This document shows, piece after piece, positions 1 through 8,567 of a stretch of 64,000 nt of DNA; position 1 is the first letter of the stretch; each line of letters starts with the position of its first letter. The DNA lies in the NCBI RefSeq assembly GCF_001028625.1, contig NZ_CP011805.1, positions 434,001 through 498,000 on the forward strand. The letters run 5' to 3'. The translations under genes were made by a program, and so were the position numbers. The notes beneath the pieces were generated by a model, which saw only the letters and a list, made by a program, of their open reading frames with translations, was not told the origin of the DNA and did not search any database. The stretch is from Pelagerythrobacter marensis. Lineage in GTDB: Bacteria > Pseudomonadota > Alphaproteobacteria > Sphingomonadales > Sphingomonadaceae.

Positions 1-825
1 GATCGACATGTGGGTGTGCATGCCGCTGCCGTTATCGTCCTTGATCGGCTTGGGCATGAAAGTCGCCGTCTTGCCGTAGGCATGGGCAACCTGATGCACG
101 ACGTACTTGTAGATCTGCATGTTGTCGGCAGTTTCGACGAGGGTCGAAAACAGCAGGCCCAGTTCGTGCTGGGCAGCGGCGACTTCATGGTGATGCTTGT
201 CGCACTTCAGCCCCATTTCGATCATCGTGGCGACCATTTCGCCGCGAATGTCGACGGCGCTGTCGACCGGTGCGACGGGGAAATAGCCGCCCTTGGCACG
301 CGGCCGGTGCGCAAGGTTGCCCGCTTCGTATTCCTTGCCCGTGTTGGTCGGCAGTTCAATATCGTCGATCGCGTAGCCCGAACCGGCATAGCCGTCTTCG
401 AAACGGACATCGTCGAACATGAAGAATTCGGCTTCGGGGCCGACGAAGATGGTGTCGCCGAGACCGGTGGTCTTCAGATAGTTTTCCGCCCGCTTGGCGG
501 TGGAACGCGGATCGCGCGCGTACCAGTCGCCGGTCGAAGGTTCGACGATGTCGCAGAACAGGATCAGCATCGGCGTGGCGCTGAACGGATCGATGTAAGT
601 GCGTTCAAGATCCGGTTTCAGGATCATGTCGCTTTCGTTGATCGCTTTCCACCCGGCGATGGAAGAGCCGTCGAACATCAGCCCGTCTTCCAGCTCGTCT
701 TCGCCCAGCAGCGCGGCGGTCATGGTCAGATGCTGCCACTTGCCCTTGGGGTCGGTAAAACGCAGATCGACCCACTCGATCTCATGCTCCTCGATCTGTT
801 TGAGGACATCTTTGGCCTTGGACAT
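1..825 (-). CDS. glnA: Type I glutamine synthetase, C-terminus cut by window edge
   Basis: Glutamine synthetase, which makes glutamine from glutamate, ammonia and ATP and is the main ammonium-assimilation enzyme. The N-terminal 275 residues are visible, of about 470 in the family; the rest lies left of position 1. The protein begins MSKAKDVLKQIEEHEIEWVD, followed by the beta-grasp domain and the start of the catalytic domain. GPEAEFF supplies an active-site glutamate, and the conserved NGSGMHTHMS is reached at the window edge. The start at 825 has a good ribosome-binding site (AGAGGGAA). It lies 62 nt downstream of glnB on the same strand, the usual glnBA operon of alphaproteobacteria. Type I enzymes are often adenylylated near the C-terminus; that site is outside the window. 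Confidence 0.96.
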   Translation of the reverse strand, partial: MSKAKDVLKQIEEHEIEWVDLRFTDPKGKWQHLTMTAALLGEDELEDGLMFDGSSIAGWKAINESDMILKPDLERTYIDPFSATPMLILFCDIVEPSTGDWYARDPRSTAKRAENYLKTTGLGDTIFVGPEAEFFMFDDVRFEDGYAGSGYAIDDIELPTNTGKEYEAGNLAHRPRAKGGYFPVAPVDSAVDIRGEMVATMIEMGLKCDKHHHEVAAAQHELGLLFSTLVETADNMQIYKYVVHQVAHAYGKTATFMPKPIKDDNGSGMHTHMSI

Positions 826-887
826 GTGGTTCCCTCTTGATTGCCCCGAATTCGGGGATTGAACGGGTTTGCGCGCGGTGCGCGCAG

Positions 888-1226
888 TCAGATGGCGTCG
901 TCGTCTTTCTCGCCGGTGCGGATACGCAGCGCCGATTCGACGGTGGAAACGAAGATCTTGCCGTCGCCGATGCGGCCGGTCTGCGCGGCGGCGGCGATCG
1001 CTTCCACCACCCGTTCCGCGATCTCGTCGCCCACGATCACTTCCAGCTTAACCTTGGGCAGGAAATCGACGACGTATTCGGCACCGCGATACAGTTCGGT
1101 GTGCCCTTTCTGCCGGCCGAAGCCCTTGGCTTCGAGAACGGTGATGCCGGACACGCCGATTTCATGCAGTGCCTCCTTCACCTCGTCGAGCTTGAAGGGC
1201 TTGATGATCGCTTCGATCTTTTTCAT
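888..1226 (-). CDS. glnB: Nitrogen regulatory protein P-II
   Basis: PII signal protein of 112 residues, the family length. It senses 2-oxoglutarate and ATP/ADP and relays nitrogen status to the glutamine synthetase adenylyltransferase and to NtrB. The protein starts MKKIEAIIKPFKLDEVKEAL. The T-loop carries Tyr51 in RGAEYVVDF, the residue uridylylated by GlnD. The C-terminal signature GDGKIFVSTVESALRIRTGE is intact. The frame is open for 22 more codons upstream, but PII proteins begin at MKKIEA and an AGGGATCGAAGG stretch precedes that ATG. It is the first gene of glnBA, with a sigma54-like promoter upstream. Confidence 0.97.
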   Translation of the reverse strand: MKKIEAIIKPFKLDEVKEALHEIGVSGITVLEAKGFGRQKGHTELYRGAEYVVDFLPKVKLEVIVGDEIAERVVEAIAAAAQTGRIGDGKIFVSTVESALRIRTGEKDDDAI

Positions 1227-1311
1227 GTGGCCTTCGATCCCTGCGCAATATGCCGACCCGTGCGGAACGCGTGCCCGCCCGGTTCGGCTCATCGCTTACC
1301 GTTGCAGGCAA

Positions 1312-1328
1312 ATCAAGAAGCGTGCCAA
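1312..1328 (-). promoter_or_regulatory. Candidate sigma54 (-24/-12) promoter for glnBA
   Basis: Read on the minus strand, TTGGCACGCTTCTTGAT matches the sigma54 consensus YTGGCACG-N4-TTGCW, with exactly 10 nt between the -24 GG (1325-1326) and the -12 element (1313-1314). The -12 dinucleotide is GA instead of GC, the one clear deviation. Transcription would start near 1301, about 75 nt before the glnB ATG. Control of glnBA by NtrC and sigma54 is well known in proteobacteria, so position and sequence agree. No NtrC site was identified. Confidence 0.6.
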
Positions 1329-1411
1329 TATCGCCGCAGGGCGCAGGACGCGCATTCGGCGCGGCGAAACGCACGAAGTTGCCCAATCGGAGTCCACTCA
1401 GTGCCTAAAAA

Positions 1412-2347
1412 CTAGGCAGGGAGGCGCAGGCCGGCAGTCTGGTCGAGGCCGCACATCAGGTTCAGCGATTGCACCGCCGCACCGCTGGCGCCCTTGCCGA
1501 GATTGTCGAGCCGGGCGACGAGGCGCGCGTGCCCACCCCCTTCGTTGCCGAACACGAACAGGTCCATGGCATCGGACGGTGCAGCATTTTCTTCCAGCAC
1601 CAGCTCGCCGATCCCGCTCTCGTCGCGCACGGACACGACGGGGGACCCGTCGAAGAACCTGCGCAATGTATCGCGCAGCACGTCGGCGGTCGGATTGCCC
1701 GGCATCGCGCCCAGGTGCAGCGGAACCTCCACGATCATCCCGCGATAGGCGGGCACGACCGAAGGGGCGAAGATCACGTCGTGTTCCAGCCCGGCATGTG
1801 CCTTCATTTCGGGCTGATGCTTGTGCGCCATTGCATAGGCATAGGCGCGAAAGGCGGGGGCGCCCCCGGATTCGAACTGTTCGATCAGCGCCTTGCCCCC
1901 GCCGGAATAGCCGCTGACGGCGTTGACGGTGTAAGGCCAGTCGGCCGGGATCACGCCGGCACGCACCAGCGGCGCGACCAGTGCGAGAAATCCCGTCGGG
2001 TAGCAGCCCGGATTGCTGACCCGCGTGGCCGCGGCGACCGTTTCGCGGCCGATCAGTTCGGGGAAGCCATATGTCCAGCCGGGTGCCGTGCGGTGGGCGC
2101 TGGAGGCATCGATCACCCGCGTTCCTGCCGCCGGATCGATCATCGCCACCGCCTCGCGCGAGGCGTCGTCGGGCAGGCACAGGATCGCGATTTCGGCTTC
2201 GTTCAGCGCCTCGCGCCGCGCCGCCGGGTCTTTCCGCCGCTCGCCATCGAGCATGTGCACCGCGAATTCGGGGCGGCCCTGCAGCCGCTCGACGATTTCC
2301 AGCCCGGTCGTGCCAGCCGCGCCGTCAACGAAAACCGAAACGGTCAT
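1412..2347 (-). CDS. argC: N-acetyl-gamma-glutamyl-phosphate reductase
   Basis: Third step of arginine synthesis: NADPH-dependent reduction of N-acetylglutamyl phosphate to the semialdehyde. At 311 residues this is the short ArgC type. The N-terminal Rossmann motif is VDGAAGTTGLE. The catalytic cysteine is Cys115 in SNPGCYPTG, and VSGYSGGGK follows in the catalytic domain. The ATG overlaps the stop of the upstream SH3 gene by 4 nt (ATGA), so the two are probably translationally coupled in an operon with the M17 peptidase. It ends about 185 nt before glnB on the same strand. Confidence 0.95.
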   Translation of the reverse strand: MTVSVFVDGAAGTTGLEIVERLQGRPEFAVHMLDGERRKDPAARREALNEAEIAILCLPDDASREAVAMIDPAAGTRVIDASSAHRTAPGWTYGFPELIGRETVAAATRVSNPGCYPTGFLALVAPLVRAGVIPADWPYTVNAVSGYSGGGKALIEQFESGGAPAFRAYAYAMAHKHQPEMKAHAGLEHDVIFAPSVVPAYRGMIVEVPLHLGAMPGNPTADVLRDTLRRFFDGSPVVSVRDESGIGELVLEENAAPSDAMDLFVFGNEGGGHARLVARLDNLGKGASGAAVQSLNLMCGLDQTAGLRLPA

Positions 2348-2685
2348 TGTGTCAGCCGCTCAATACGCAAGTACCCGCTGGGCCCTTCCGGCCCGCAGCT
2401 CGCCCAGCACCAGTCGCCGGCATAATCGAGCGCTTCGACATCGGTGCCGGCCTCAAGCTGTGCCAGAGCGGGGGAATCCTCGCCCGGTGCCAGATGCAGC
2501 GCCGCGCCCTGCGTGCCGATCGTGCGCGATTGCGGTACGACATAATGCGCGGCGAGATACCGCCCCGCCAGGGCAATGTGCGCCAGGTCGCCGCGCAGCG
2601 GCAGAGTGCCGGGTGCGGGACGCGCAACGGGACCCTTCAGGCCGATCGGGCCTTCGGGTAACTGGTATTGATCGTGCGACGTCAC
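2344..2685 (-). CDS. Stand-alone bacterial SH3-domain protein
   Basis: Protein of 113 residues from a GTG at 2685. The frame stays open to another GTG at 2745 (133 residues), but the extra 20 residues look non-coding. The sequence GPVARPAPGTLPLRGDLAH followed by an SH3-like fold ending GPSGYLRIERL resembles, from memory, the N-terminal part of alphaproteobacterial NlpC/P60 (C40) peptidases, which often follow an M17 aminopeptidase gene. No NlpC catalytic Cys-His domain follows; the frame stops directly after the SH3 part. It lies between the M17 gene and argC and is coupled to argC by ATGA. A role in binding cell-wall peptide is possible but not shown. Confidence 0.72.
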   Translation of the reverse strand: MTSHDQYQLPEGPIGLKGPVARPAPGTLPLRGDLAHIALAGRYLAAHYVVPQSRTIGTQGAALHLAPGEDSPALAQLEAGTDVEALDYAGDWCWASCGPEGPSGYLRIERLTQ

Positions 2686-2769
2686 GGAAATTTCTTGAAA
2701 ACCTCGAAGTGTGAATTGGCGGGCGCTTACTCGCTGGCGGCCCACCGGGCAAGCGCGGTGCGCCTGCCG

Positions 2770-4173
2770 TCACCCGTGGGCATAGCGGGTGCGGAGCATG
2801 TGCCATGCAGCGCGCAGGCCATAAGCCTCGCCGCCTTTGGGCCGGCCGGGCTTGGCCGTCGGGCGCCAGGCGAACGTGTCGAAATGCGCCCAGTCGATCG
2901 GTTTGCCATCGTCCAGAGTGCCGACGAACTTGTCGAGGAACAGCCCGGCGACGCTGGCCCCTGCGAAGGCGTTGCCATGCGCATTGTTGGTATCGGCGAT
3001 GTCCGATTTCAGCCATTCGGCATAGGCTTCGGGCAGGGGCAGGCGCCAGGGTTCGTCGTCGTTTGCCTTGCCCGCTTCGATCAGGGCAGCGGCCGTTTCG
3101 TCGCGCCGGGTCATCAGTGCCGGAAATTCCGGCCCCAGCGCGACCCGCGCCGCGCCGGTCAGGGTGGCGAAATCGATCACCAGGTCGGGTGACTGTTCGC
3201 TCGCCAGGGTCAGCGCATCGCCCAGGATCAGCCGCCCTTCCGCATCGGTGTTGCCGATTTCCACCGTCAGTCCCTTGCGGCTGGAGAGCACGTCGCCCGG
3301 GCGGAAGGCATTGGCCGAAATGGCATTCTCTACCGCGGGCACGATCAGGTGCAGCCGCACCGGCAGCCCCGCGCCCATGACCAGCCCGGCCAGCGCGATG
3401 GCGTGCGCCGCGCCGCCCATATCCTTCTTCATCAGCAACATGCCGGCGGACGATTTGACGTCCAGCCCCCCGGAATCGAAGCAGACGCCCTTGCCGACCA
3501 GGGCCAGCACGGGGTCGCTTTCCTTGCCCCAGGTCAGGTGCATCAGGCGCGGGGCATGGTGGCGCGCGGCGGCGCGACCGACGGCGTGGACCATGGGAAA
3601 TCCCTGCTCCAGCGCGTCGCCCCGGGTGGTGGCCAGTTTCGCGCCGTGCGTCTTGGCCAGCCGCTCGCATTCTTCCTCCAGCGCGGCGGGGCCCATGTCC
3701 TCTGCCGGAGTGTTGACCAGATCGCGCACCAGGCACACGGCCTGCGCCTCGGCCAGGGCCGGCTCGATGGCCTTGACCTTGCTGGTCAGGAGCACGCGCG
3801 GGCCGGTGGCCTCGTCGTCCTTACGGTAGCGGTCGAAACGATACTGCGCGAGCTGCCAGCCGTGCACGGCCGGGCCGGGGTCCCCGCCTTCGCGCCGATA
3901 GGTTCCTGCGGGCAGGACCTCGGCCAGCCGGGCCATGCACCAGCTCGACAGCTCATCGGGATTGGCGACCCCGCCGACCGCGAACCAGCCGTCGCCATCG
4001 GGCACGATAGCGGTCTGATAACCGCTGCCGTCGAACTTCTGCGCGGCGAGCGCGGCGCGTTGCCCGGCGGACAGTTTCCTCGACCAGGCTTCGAAGCCGT
4101 CCTTGTTTACAAGGTGGACAGGAACCGCGTCTTGCCCGCGATCGTCTTGAATGAGAGTGCTGTCATGGCCCAT
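2770..4173 (-). CDS. Leucyl aminopeptidase family protein (M17)
   Basis: Cytosolic di-metal aminopeptidase of 467 residues, close to the family norm. A variable N-terminal domain is followed by the catalytic domain with GKGVCFDSGG (227-236), KKDMGG (249-254) and NTDAEGRL (308-315), which carry the metal ligands and catalytic Lys/Arg. The chosen start is the ATG at 4173 (MGHDSTLIQDDRGQDAVPVH). The frame is open further upstream but there it overlaps the divergent lipoprotein gene. It is first in an apparent operon with the SH3 gene and argC. The divergent gene starts only 36 bp away, so both promoters share a very short region or lie inside coding sequence. Confidence 0.93.
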   Translation of the reverse strand: MGHDSTLIQDDRGQDAVPVHLVNKDGFEAWSRKLSAGQRAALAAQKFDGSGYQTAIVPDGDGWFAVGGVANPDELSSWCMARLAEVLPAGTYRREGGDPGPAVHGWQLAQYRFDRYRKDDEATGPRVLLTSKVKAIEPALAEAQAVCLVRDLVNTPAEDMGPAALEEECERLAKTHGAKLATTRGDALEQGFPMVHAVGRAAARHHAPRLMHLTWGKESDPVLALVGKGVCFDSGGLDVKSSAGMLLMKKDMGGAAHAIALAGLVMGAGLPVRLHLIVPAVENAISANAFRPGDVLSSRKGLTVEIGNTDAEGRLILGDALTLASEQSPDLVIDFATLTGAARVALGPEFPALMTRRDETAAALIEAGKANDDEPWRLPLPEAYAEWLKSDIADTNNAHGNAFAGASVAGLFLDKFVGTLDDGKPIDWAHFDTFAWRPTAKPGRPKGGEAYGLRAAWHMLRTRYAHG

Positions 4174-4209
4174 ACCGTTCCGATAGCGCCATTTGCGGGA
4201 GAAAATCCA

Positions 4210-5052
4210 ATGCCGTTTCGCCAAATCGCCTTCGGGGCCTCGATCGCTCTGACGCTGTCCGCATGTTCTTCCCCCGACGAAGTGAGCGAAGAACTCGGGG
4301 TTACGCAGGACGCGGCGAGCGCAACCTCGTCCTCCTCCGCCGCCGCGGCATCCGCCAGCACGAGTGCATCGGCGAAGGCGCGCGCGGTCGAGGAAGAGAC
4401 AGATCTTTACAGCTTCGCATTCTCCTACCCGGCCGCCGCGGCGAAAATCCCCGAGCTGGCCGCCATGCTGGACGACAAGCACGATTCGGCGAAAGCGGCG
4501 CTGAAATCGCAGGCGACCGACGACCGCGAACAGGCGCAGGCGAACGATTACCCCTATCGCGCGCACAGCTATTCGCAGGAATGGAAGGTCGTGGCCGACA
4601 CGCCCGGCTTCCTCAGCCTGTCGGGCGCGTTTTCCACCTATACCGGGGGTGCGCACGGCATGTACGGCCTCGAATCGCTGGTCTGGGACAAGCAGGCGGG
4701 CGAGGCGATGAAGGGGGCGGCAATGTTCCTTTCGGCCAAGGCGCTCGACGATGCGCTGGGCGACAGGCTCTGCAAGGCGCTCAATGCCGAGCGTGCCGAG
4801 CGGCGGGGCGAACCGGTGCCCGAGGTTCTCGAAGGCGACGATTTCGGCTTCGACAGTTGCCAGCCTGTGAAGGATGCGACGGTCCTGGTCGGATCGGCGG
4901 GTGGCAAGGCCTTCGACCGGATCGGAATCTGGTTCGGCCCTTACGTGGCCGGCCCTTATGCGGAAGGGGCTTACGAGCTGAATTTCGCCGTCGATGCGGC
5001 GGTTATCGATGCGGTGAAGCCTGAATATCGGGAGGCATTTGCCGCCCGATAA
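4210..5052 (+). CDS. DUF4163/DUF3298-type lipoprotein
   Basis: Predicted lipoprotein of 280 residues: signal sequence MPFRQIAFGASIALTLSAC with a lipobox ending at Cys19, then a low-complexity Ser/Ala linker (about residues 35-60). The folded part begins YSFAFSYPAAAAKIPELAA. GAFSTYTGGAHGMYG and the later WFGPYVAGPYAEGAYEL are typical of the PdaC/RsiV-like extracellular domain pair DUF4163-DUF3298. The start at 4210 has a GGGAGAAAA ribosome-binding site; an ATG at 4165 would add 15 residues and spoil the signal peptide. Its function is unknown; related domains occur in anti-sigma factors and peptidoglycan deacetylases. It is divergent from the M17 gene. Confidence 0.85.
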   Translation: MPFRQIAFGASIALTLSACSSPDEVSEELGVTQDAASATSSSSAAAASASTSASAKARAVEEETDLYSFAFSYPAAAAKIPELAAMLDDKHDSAKAALKSQATDDREQAQANDYPYRAHSYSQEWKVVADTPGFLSLSGAFSTYTGGAHGMYGLESLVWDKQAGEAMKGAAMFLSAKALDDALGDRLCKALNAERAERRGEPVPEVLEGDDFGFDSCQPVKDATVLVGSAGGKAFDRIGIWFGPYVAGPYAEGAYELNFAVDAAVIDAVKPEYREAFAAR

Positions 5053-5090
5053 GCTGGCAATTGCGCGGCAACGCGCCTACATCGCCGGTC

Positions 5091-5918
5091 ATGACGGAAT
5101 ATCAGGCAATCGACGGTCGCGAGACGGTAATCCGCGACGGCACTATCAAGCTTCATGACGAAGCGGGCTTCGACGGGATGCGCCGCGCCGGCCGGCTGGC
5201 GGCCAGTATCCTCGATGCCATCGCCCCGCTGATGCAGCCGGGTGTCACGACCGCCGAGATCGACGACAAGGTGCGCGAAATGATGCTGGCGGGCGGGGCG
5301 GTTCCGGCGACGCTGGGCTATCGCGGCTATACCCATTCCTGCTGCATTTCGATCAACCACGTCGTCTGCCACGGCATTCCGGGGGAAAAGGCGCTGAAGG
5401 ACGGGGACATCGTCAACGTCGACGTCACCCCGCTGCTCGACGGCTGGCATGGCGACACCAGCCGCATGTACCTGGTCGGCGACGTTGCGCTGAAGGCGCG
5501 GCGCCTGGTCGAAGTGACACACGAATGCCTGATGATCGGGATCGAGAAAGCGCAGCCCGGCGCGCGGCTCGGCGATATCGGCGCCGCGATCGAAGCGCAC
5601 GCGCACCAGTTCCGTTACGGCGTCGTGCGCGAGTTCTGCGGCCACGGTGTCGGCCGCCTGTTCCACGACGCGCCGGAAGTGGTCCACGCCGCAACGGCGG
5701 GCACCGGGCCCGAACTGCGCCCCGGCATGTTCTTCACCATCGAACCGATGATCAACCTCGGTCGGCCCTGGGTGAAACTGCTGAAGGACGGCTGGACTGC
5801 CGTGACCCGCGACAAGAGCCTCTCAGCCCAGTTCGAACACTCGATCGGCATTACCGAAACCGGCAACGAGATCTTCACGCTGAGCGAGAAGGGGCTGCAC
5901 AAGCCGCCTTACGACTGA
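5091..5918 (+). CDS. map: Type I methionine aminopeptidase (first of two)
   Basis: Removes the N-terminal Met from nascent proteins. It has 275 residues. The five metal ligands are present: Asp111 (NVDVTP), Asp122 (HGDTSRMY), His185 (CGHGVG), Glu218 (IEPM) and Glu249 (QFEHS); substrate-binding His94 is in VVCHGIP. The HGDTS motif is canonical, unlike the second copy at 51.2-52.0 kb, so this is the likelier housekeeping enzyme. No clear Shine-Dalgarno sequence precedes the ATG. The 3' end overlaps the convergent membrane-protein gene by 10 nt. Confidence 0.95.
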   Translation: MTEYQAIDGRETVIRDGTIKLHDEAGFDGMRRAGRLAASILDAIAPLMQPGVTTAEIDDKVREMMLAGGAVPATLGYRGYTHSCCISINHVVCHGIPGEKALKDGDIVNVDVTPLLDGWHGDTSRMYLVGDVALKARRLVEVTHECLMIGIEKAQPGARLGDIGAAIEAHAHQFRYGVVREFCGHGVGRLFHDAPEVVHAATAGTGPELRPGMFFTIEPMINLGRPWVKLLKDGWTAVTRDKSLSAQFEHSIGITETGNEIFTLSEKGLHKPPYD

Positions 5919-6589
5919 ATAATGGAATGGTCGTTGCCTGCCGAGCGGGCGGCACGACGGCGGAACCACATCCAGCCGGCCCACATCGCGGCGTAGAGCG
6001 TCAGCGCAGCGTAGATCGCGGGCATCGGATCGTCGATCGTGCTGATCGATCCGGCATAGGCCGCGATCGCGGCGTAGGGCAGGGTCCCGATGGCCCAGAA
6101 CAGGGCGAACCGGGCAGGCGGCATGTGTGTGGCCCCGGCCATGCAGGCGGTCACTTCGGGCAGGATCGGCGCCGCCCGCGCCAGCAGGATCATTCCGGGG
6201 CCGTTCCGTTCGAATGTCGCGCGAATTTCCCTGCGCTGTTCTTCGTCGCGCACGATCACGCGCAGGGCGCCGTCGCCCCAGCGGCGGCAGAGGGCATATC
6301 CGCCGAACGCCGCGAGGGCCGATCCGGCAAGGGCGGCGAGCGTCCCTAGTTCCCAACCGAGGAAATAGCCGCCCAGGATCATGATCGTGAGCGTGGGCAC
6401 CGCGACGAACAGGTCAACGAACAGCAGGCCGACCACGAGCGCGAAGACCGTGGCTGCGGACAGTGCGCTGGCCGCTTCGAGCCAGGCCTGGACATTGTCC
6501 CGAGTCAGGATCCCCAGCGCCCGCCCGATGAGGAAAGTCGAGGCGAAAACCGCGGCGAGCGTCAGCATGGCCTTGAGCAGCGGCCTCAT
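5909..6589 (-). CDS. TVP38/TMEM64-type VTT membrane protein
   Basis: Inner-membrane protein of 226 residues with about five or six hydrophobic segments. The start MRPLLKAMLTLAAVF leads into a first helix, and the VTT core shows GGYFLGWELGTLAALAGS and LARAAPILPEVTACMAGAT. VTT/DedA-like proteins include lipid scramblases and flippases; the substrate here is unknown. Its ATG overlaps the stop of the upstream SDR gene by 4 nt, so the two are co-translated. The 3' end overlaps map by 10 nt in convergent orientation. Confidence 0.85.
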   Translation of the reverse strand: MRPLLKAMLTLAAVFASTFLIGRALGILTRDNVQAWLEAASALSAATVFALVVGLLFVDLFVAVPTLTIMILGGYFLGWELGTLAALAGSALAAFGGYALCRRWGDGALRVIVRDEEQRREIRATFERNGPGMILLARAAPILPEVTACMAGATHMPPARFALFWAIGTLPYAAIAAYAGSISTIDDPMPAIYAALTLYAAMWAGWMWFRRRAARSAGNDHSIIQS

Positions 6590-7320
6590 CGTCCGCCCCC
6601 CTGGATGATTCGGCGGGCAAGGGAGGGGGATATGCGCTGGACCAGTCGCAACAGCCCCACTTTGCCAATGTCGTTGTCGGCCACACCGCGTTCCACCCCC
6701 TCCAGAATCTGCCGCGCCGCCTCGTCCGCAGAAAGCTTGCCGGTGCCGCGGCCGGCGGTCATCGGGGTGTCCACGAGCGGCAGGAAGGCCTGGACCACGC
6801 GCACCGGGCAGTCCGCCAGTTGCGCCCGCAACCCGCGCGAGAAATTGTCGAGACCGGCCTTGGTCGCGCAATAGACCGCCGATTCGGCTTTGGGCACCAG
6901 GGCCAGCCCCGAATTGACGTTCAGCACGAATGCCCCCGGCCGGCGCATGAGGCCGCGAAGAAGGCCGGCTACCAGCACGATCGGGGCGGTCAGGTTGACC
7001 GCGATCTCGCGGGCGATGGTCGCGCGGTCGAAAGTGGGATCGGCAAGGCGCGGCGTGAACTGTACTGCGGCGCAGCAAATCAGGCTATCAATCCCCTCCG
7101 GACAGAGTGTGCCGATACGTTCGATCGCGCGCTCCAGCGCCACCGGGTCGGCGAGGTCGGTCTCGACGTGGTCGAACGCGTCACCGTGGCCCGCGTCGCG
7201 CGGCGGGGCCGAACGCGAAAGGTTCACGATCCGGTTCCCCGGGGCAAGGCGGCGAAGGATTTCCAGGCCGACGCCCGAACTTCCGCCGGTCATCACGATG
7301 GTCTTGTTCTCAAGCTTCAT
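6586..7320 (-). CDS. Short-chain dehydrogenase (DltE-like SDR)
   Basis: SDR-family oxidoreductase of 244 residues. It has the cofactor motif TGGSSGVG near the N-terminus, the catalytic YCATK (Tyr-x3-Lys) with a preceding NVNSG serine, and the segment LPLVDTPMTAG common in DltE-like SDRs. The substrate cannot be inferred. It is coupled to the VTT membrane gene (ATGA overlap) and divergent from the Crp-type regulator, 35 bp away, which may regulate it. Confidence 0.87.
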   Translation of the reverse strand: MKLENKTIVMTGGSSGVGLEILRRLAPGNRIVNLSRSAPPRDAGHGDAFDHVETDLADPVALERAIERIGTLCPEGIDSLICCAAVQFTPRLADPTFDRATIAREIAVNLTAPIVLVAGLLRGLMRRPGAFVLNVNSGLALVPKAESAVYCATKAGLDNFSRGLRAQLADCPVRVVQAFLPLVDTPMTAGRGTGKLSADEAARQILEGVERGVADNDIGKVGLLRLVQRISPSLARRIIQGGGR

Positions 7321-7355
7321 GTCGGTAGGTTTCGACCATCGCCCCCGACGAGTAA

Positions 7356-7907
7356 TTGACCGAGGTTCATTTGCGCGAGTTTCACAGCCTGTTCGAACTG
7401 CGCGGGCGCGCGATCGCCGTCGCGCGGGGCGATCACCTGTTTCGTCAGGGCGATACCGACGGTTCGGTCTATTTCGTGCGGTCGGGCCTGCTCAAGGCGT
7501 ACTATCTGCGCCCCGACGGAAGGGAGCATATCAAGTCGTTCCTGCCCGAAGGATCGGTGATCGGCAGCCTGGTCGCCGCAACGCGAGAGGGGGCCTGCCC
7601 GTTCAGCCTGGTGGCGGCCGAAGACGGCACCCTGCTTTCGCTCCGGTACGAGATGCTGCGCGGCGCGGCGCGGGGAGACATGACGCTCGCCGCGGCGCTG
7701 ATCGATTTCCTTATGGCCTATGGCATGCGCAAGGAACGGCGCGAGCATGAATTGCTGACGCTCTCGCCGGAGCAGCGCTATGCCCTGTTCCGCGAGACCA
7801 TGCCGCACCTGGTGGACCGGGTCAGCCTTGCGGACCAGGCGGCCTATATCGGCGTTACCCCGCAGGCGCTGAGCCGGATTAGGCGGCGGGAAAAAGCCGC
7901 GGCCTGA
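7356..7907 (+). CDS. Crp/Fnr family transcriptional regulator
   Basis: Regulator of 183 residues. The N-terminal cyclic-nucleotide-binding-like beta-barrel includes GDHLFRQGDTDGSVYFVRSG and LRPDGREHIKSFLPEG. The C-terminal helix-turn-helix (VSLADQAAYIGVTPQALSRI) is short. The best start is TTG at 7356, since no ATG lies before the barrel; a TTG at 7371 is the alternative. No N-terminal Fe-S cysteine cluster of the Fnr kind is visible. It is divergent from the SDR-VTT pair. Its stop codon is directly followed by the stop of the convergent ccmB. Confidence 0.87.
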   Translation: MTEVHLREFHSLFELRGRAIAVARGDHLFRQGDTDGSVYFVRSGLLKAYYLRPDGREHIKSFLPEGSVIGSLVAATREGACPFSLVAAEDGTLLSLRYEMLRGAARGDMTLAAALIDFLMAYGMRKERREHELLTLSPEQRYALFRETMPHLVDRVSLADQAAYIGVTPQALSRIRRREKAAA

Positions 7908-8567
7908 CTATCCCTCGCGCGTGGCGCGGATGGCGGCGGCGCCAGCGAAAGGTGCGATGGCCACGAGCAGGAGGCTGATCGCGGCGGTGAGGGCCAGGCC
8001 CCCCGCGCCAACGGGCGAGAGCGATCCTGCGCCGAAGACCAGCAGCGGCACGGCGAGGGGGATCGCCAGCAGCCCGGCCAGCGCCGCGCTGCCGCGCAGG
8101 CCGATCGTCAGCGAAGCGATCAGGATGCCGATGGCGGCCAGCCCCGGCGTCCCCGCCAGCAGACCCAGTTCCACCAGCCACAGGGTTTCGCCGTCGATCC
8201 CGACCAGCGCGCTGGCCGGCACTGCCGCGAGCATCAGGAACGGCCCGAAGCTGAGCCAGTGGGCGAGCAGGCGGATCGCGATCACCAGTTCTTCCGAAAT
8301 GCCCCGCAGGGCCCATTGATCGAACAGGCCCTGTTCGACATCGTCCGCCAGCAGGCGGTCGAGCGGGAGGATCGCGGCGAGGAGCGCGGCGACCCAGATC
8401 ACGCCCCCGCCGGTGGCGGCCAGCAATCGCGCGTCCGGCCCGACGGCGAAGGGATAGACCATCGCCACGGCGAGAAAGAACAGCAGCGGCAGCAGCGTTC
8501 CGCCACCGCGCCCGCCGGGCACGAAGCGGGCCAGATCGCGGCGCAGGAGAGCGGCGATCGGGGTCAT
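7908..8567 (-). CDS. ccmB: Heme exporter protein CcmB
   Basis: Membrane subunit (219 residues, about six helices) of the CcmAB transporter of cytochrome c maturation system I, which acts in releasing holo-CcmE. Recognisable segments are LLRRDLARF at the N-terminus and DDVEQGLFDQWALRG, followed by alternating hydrophobic helices. The ATG at 8567 overlaps the ccmA stop (ATGA). The remaining ccm genes are not in the window. Confidence 0.9.
   Translation of the reverse strand: MTPIAALLRRDLARFVPGGRGGGTLLPLLFFLAVAMVYPFAVGPDARLLAATGGGVIWVAALLAAILPLDRLLADDVEQGLFDQWALRGISEELVIAIRLLAHWLSFGPFLMLAAVPASALVGIDGETLWLVELGLLAGTPGLAAIGILIASLTIGLRGSAALAGLLAIPLAVPLLVFGAGSLSPVGAGGLALTAAISLLLVAIAPFAGAAAIRATREG

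Noticed and set aside
10..840. Plus-strand open frame of 276 codons over glnA
   Set aside because: It is antisense to the clear glutamine synthetase frame; GC-rich codon bias keeps the opposite frame open.
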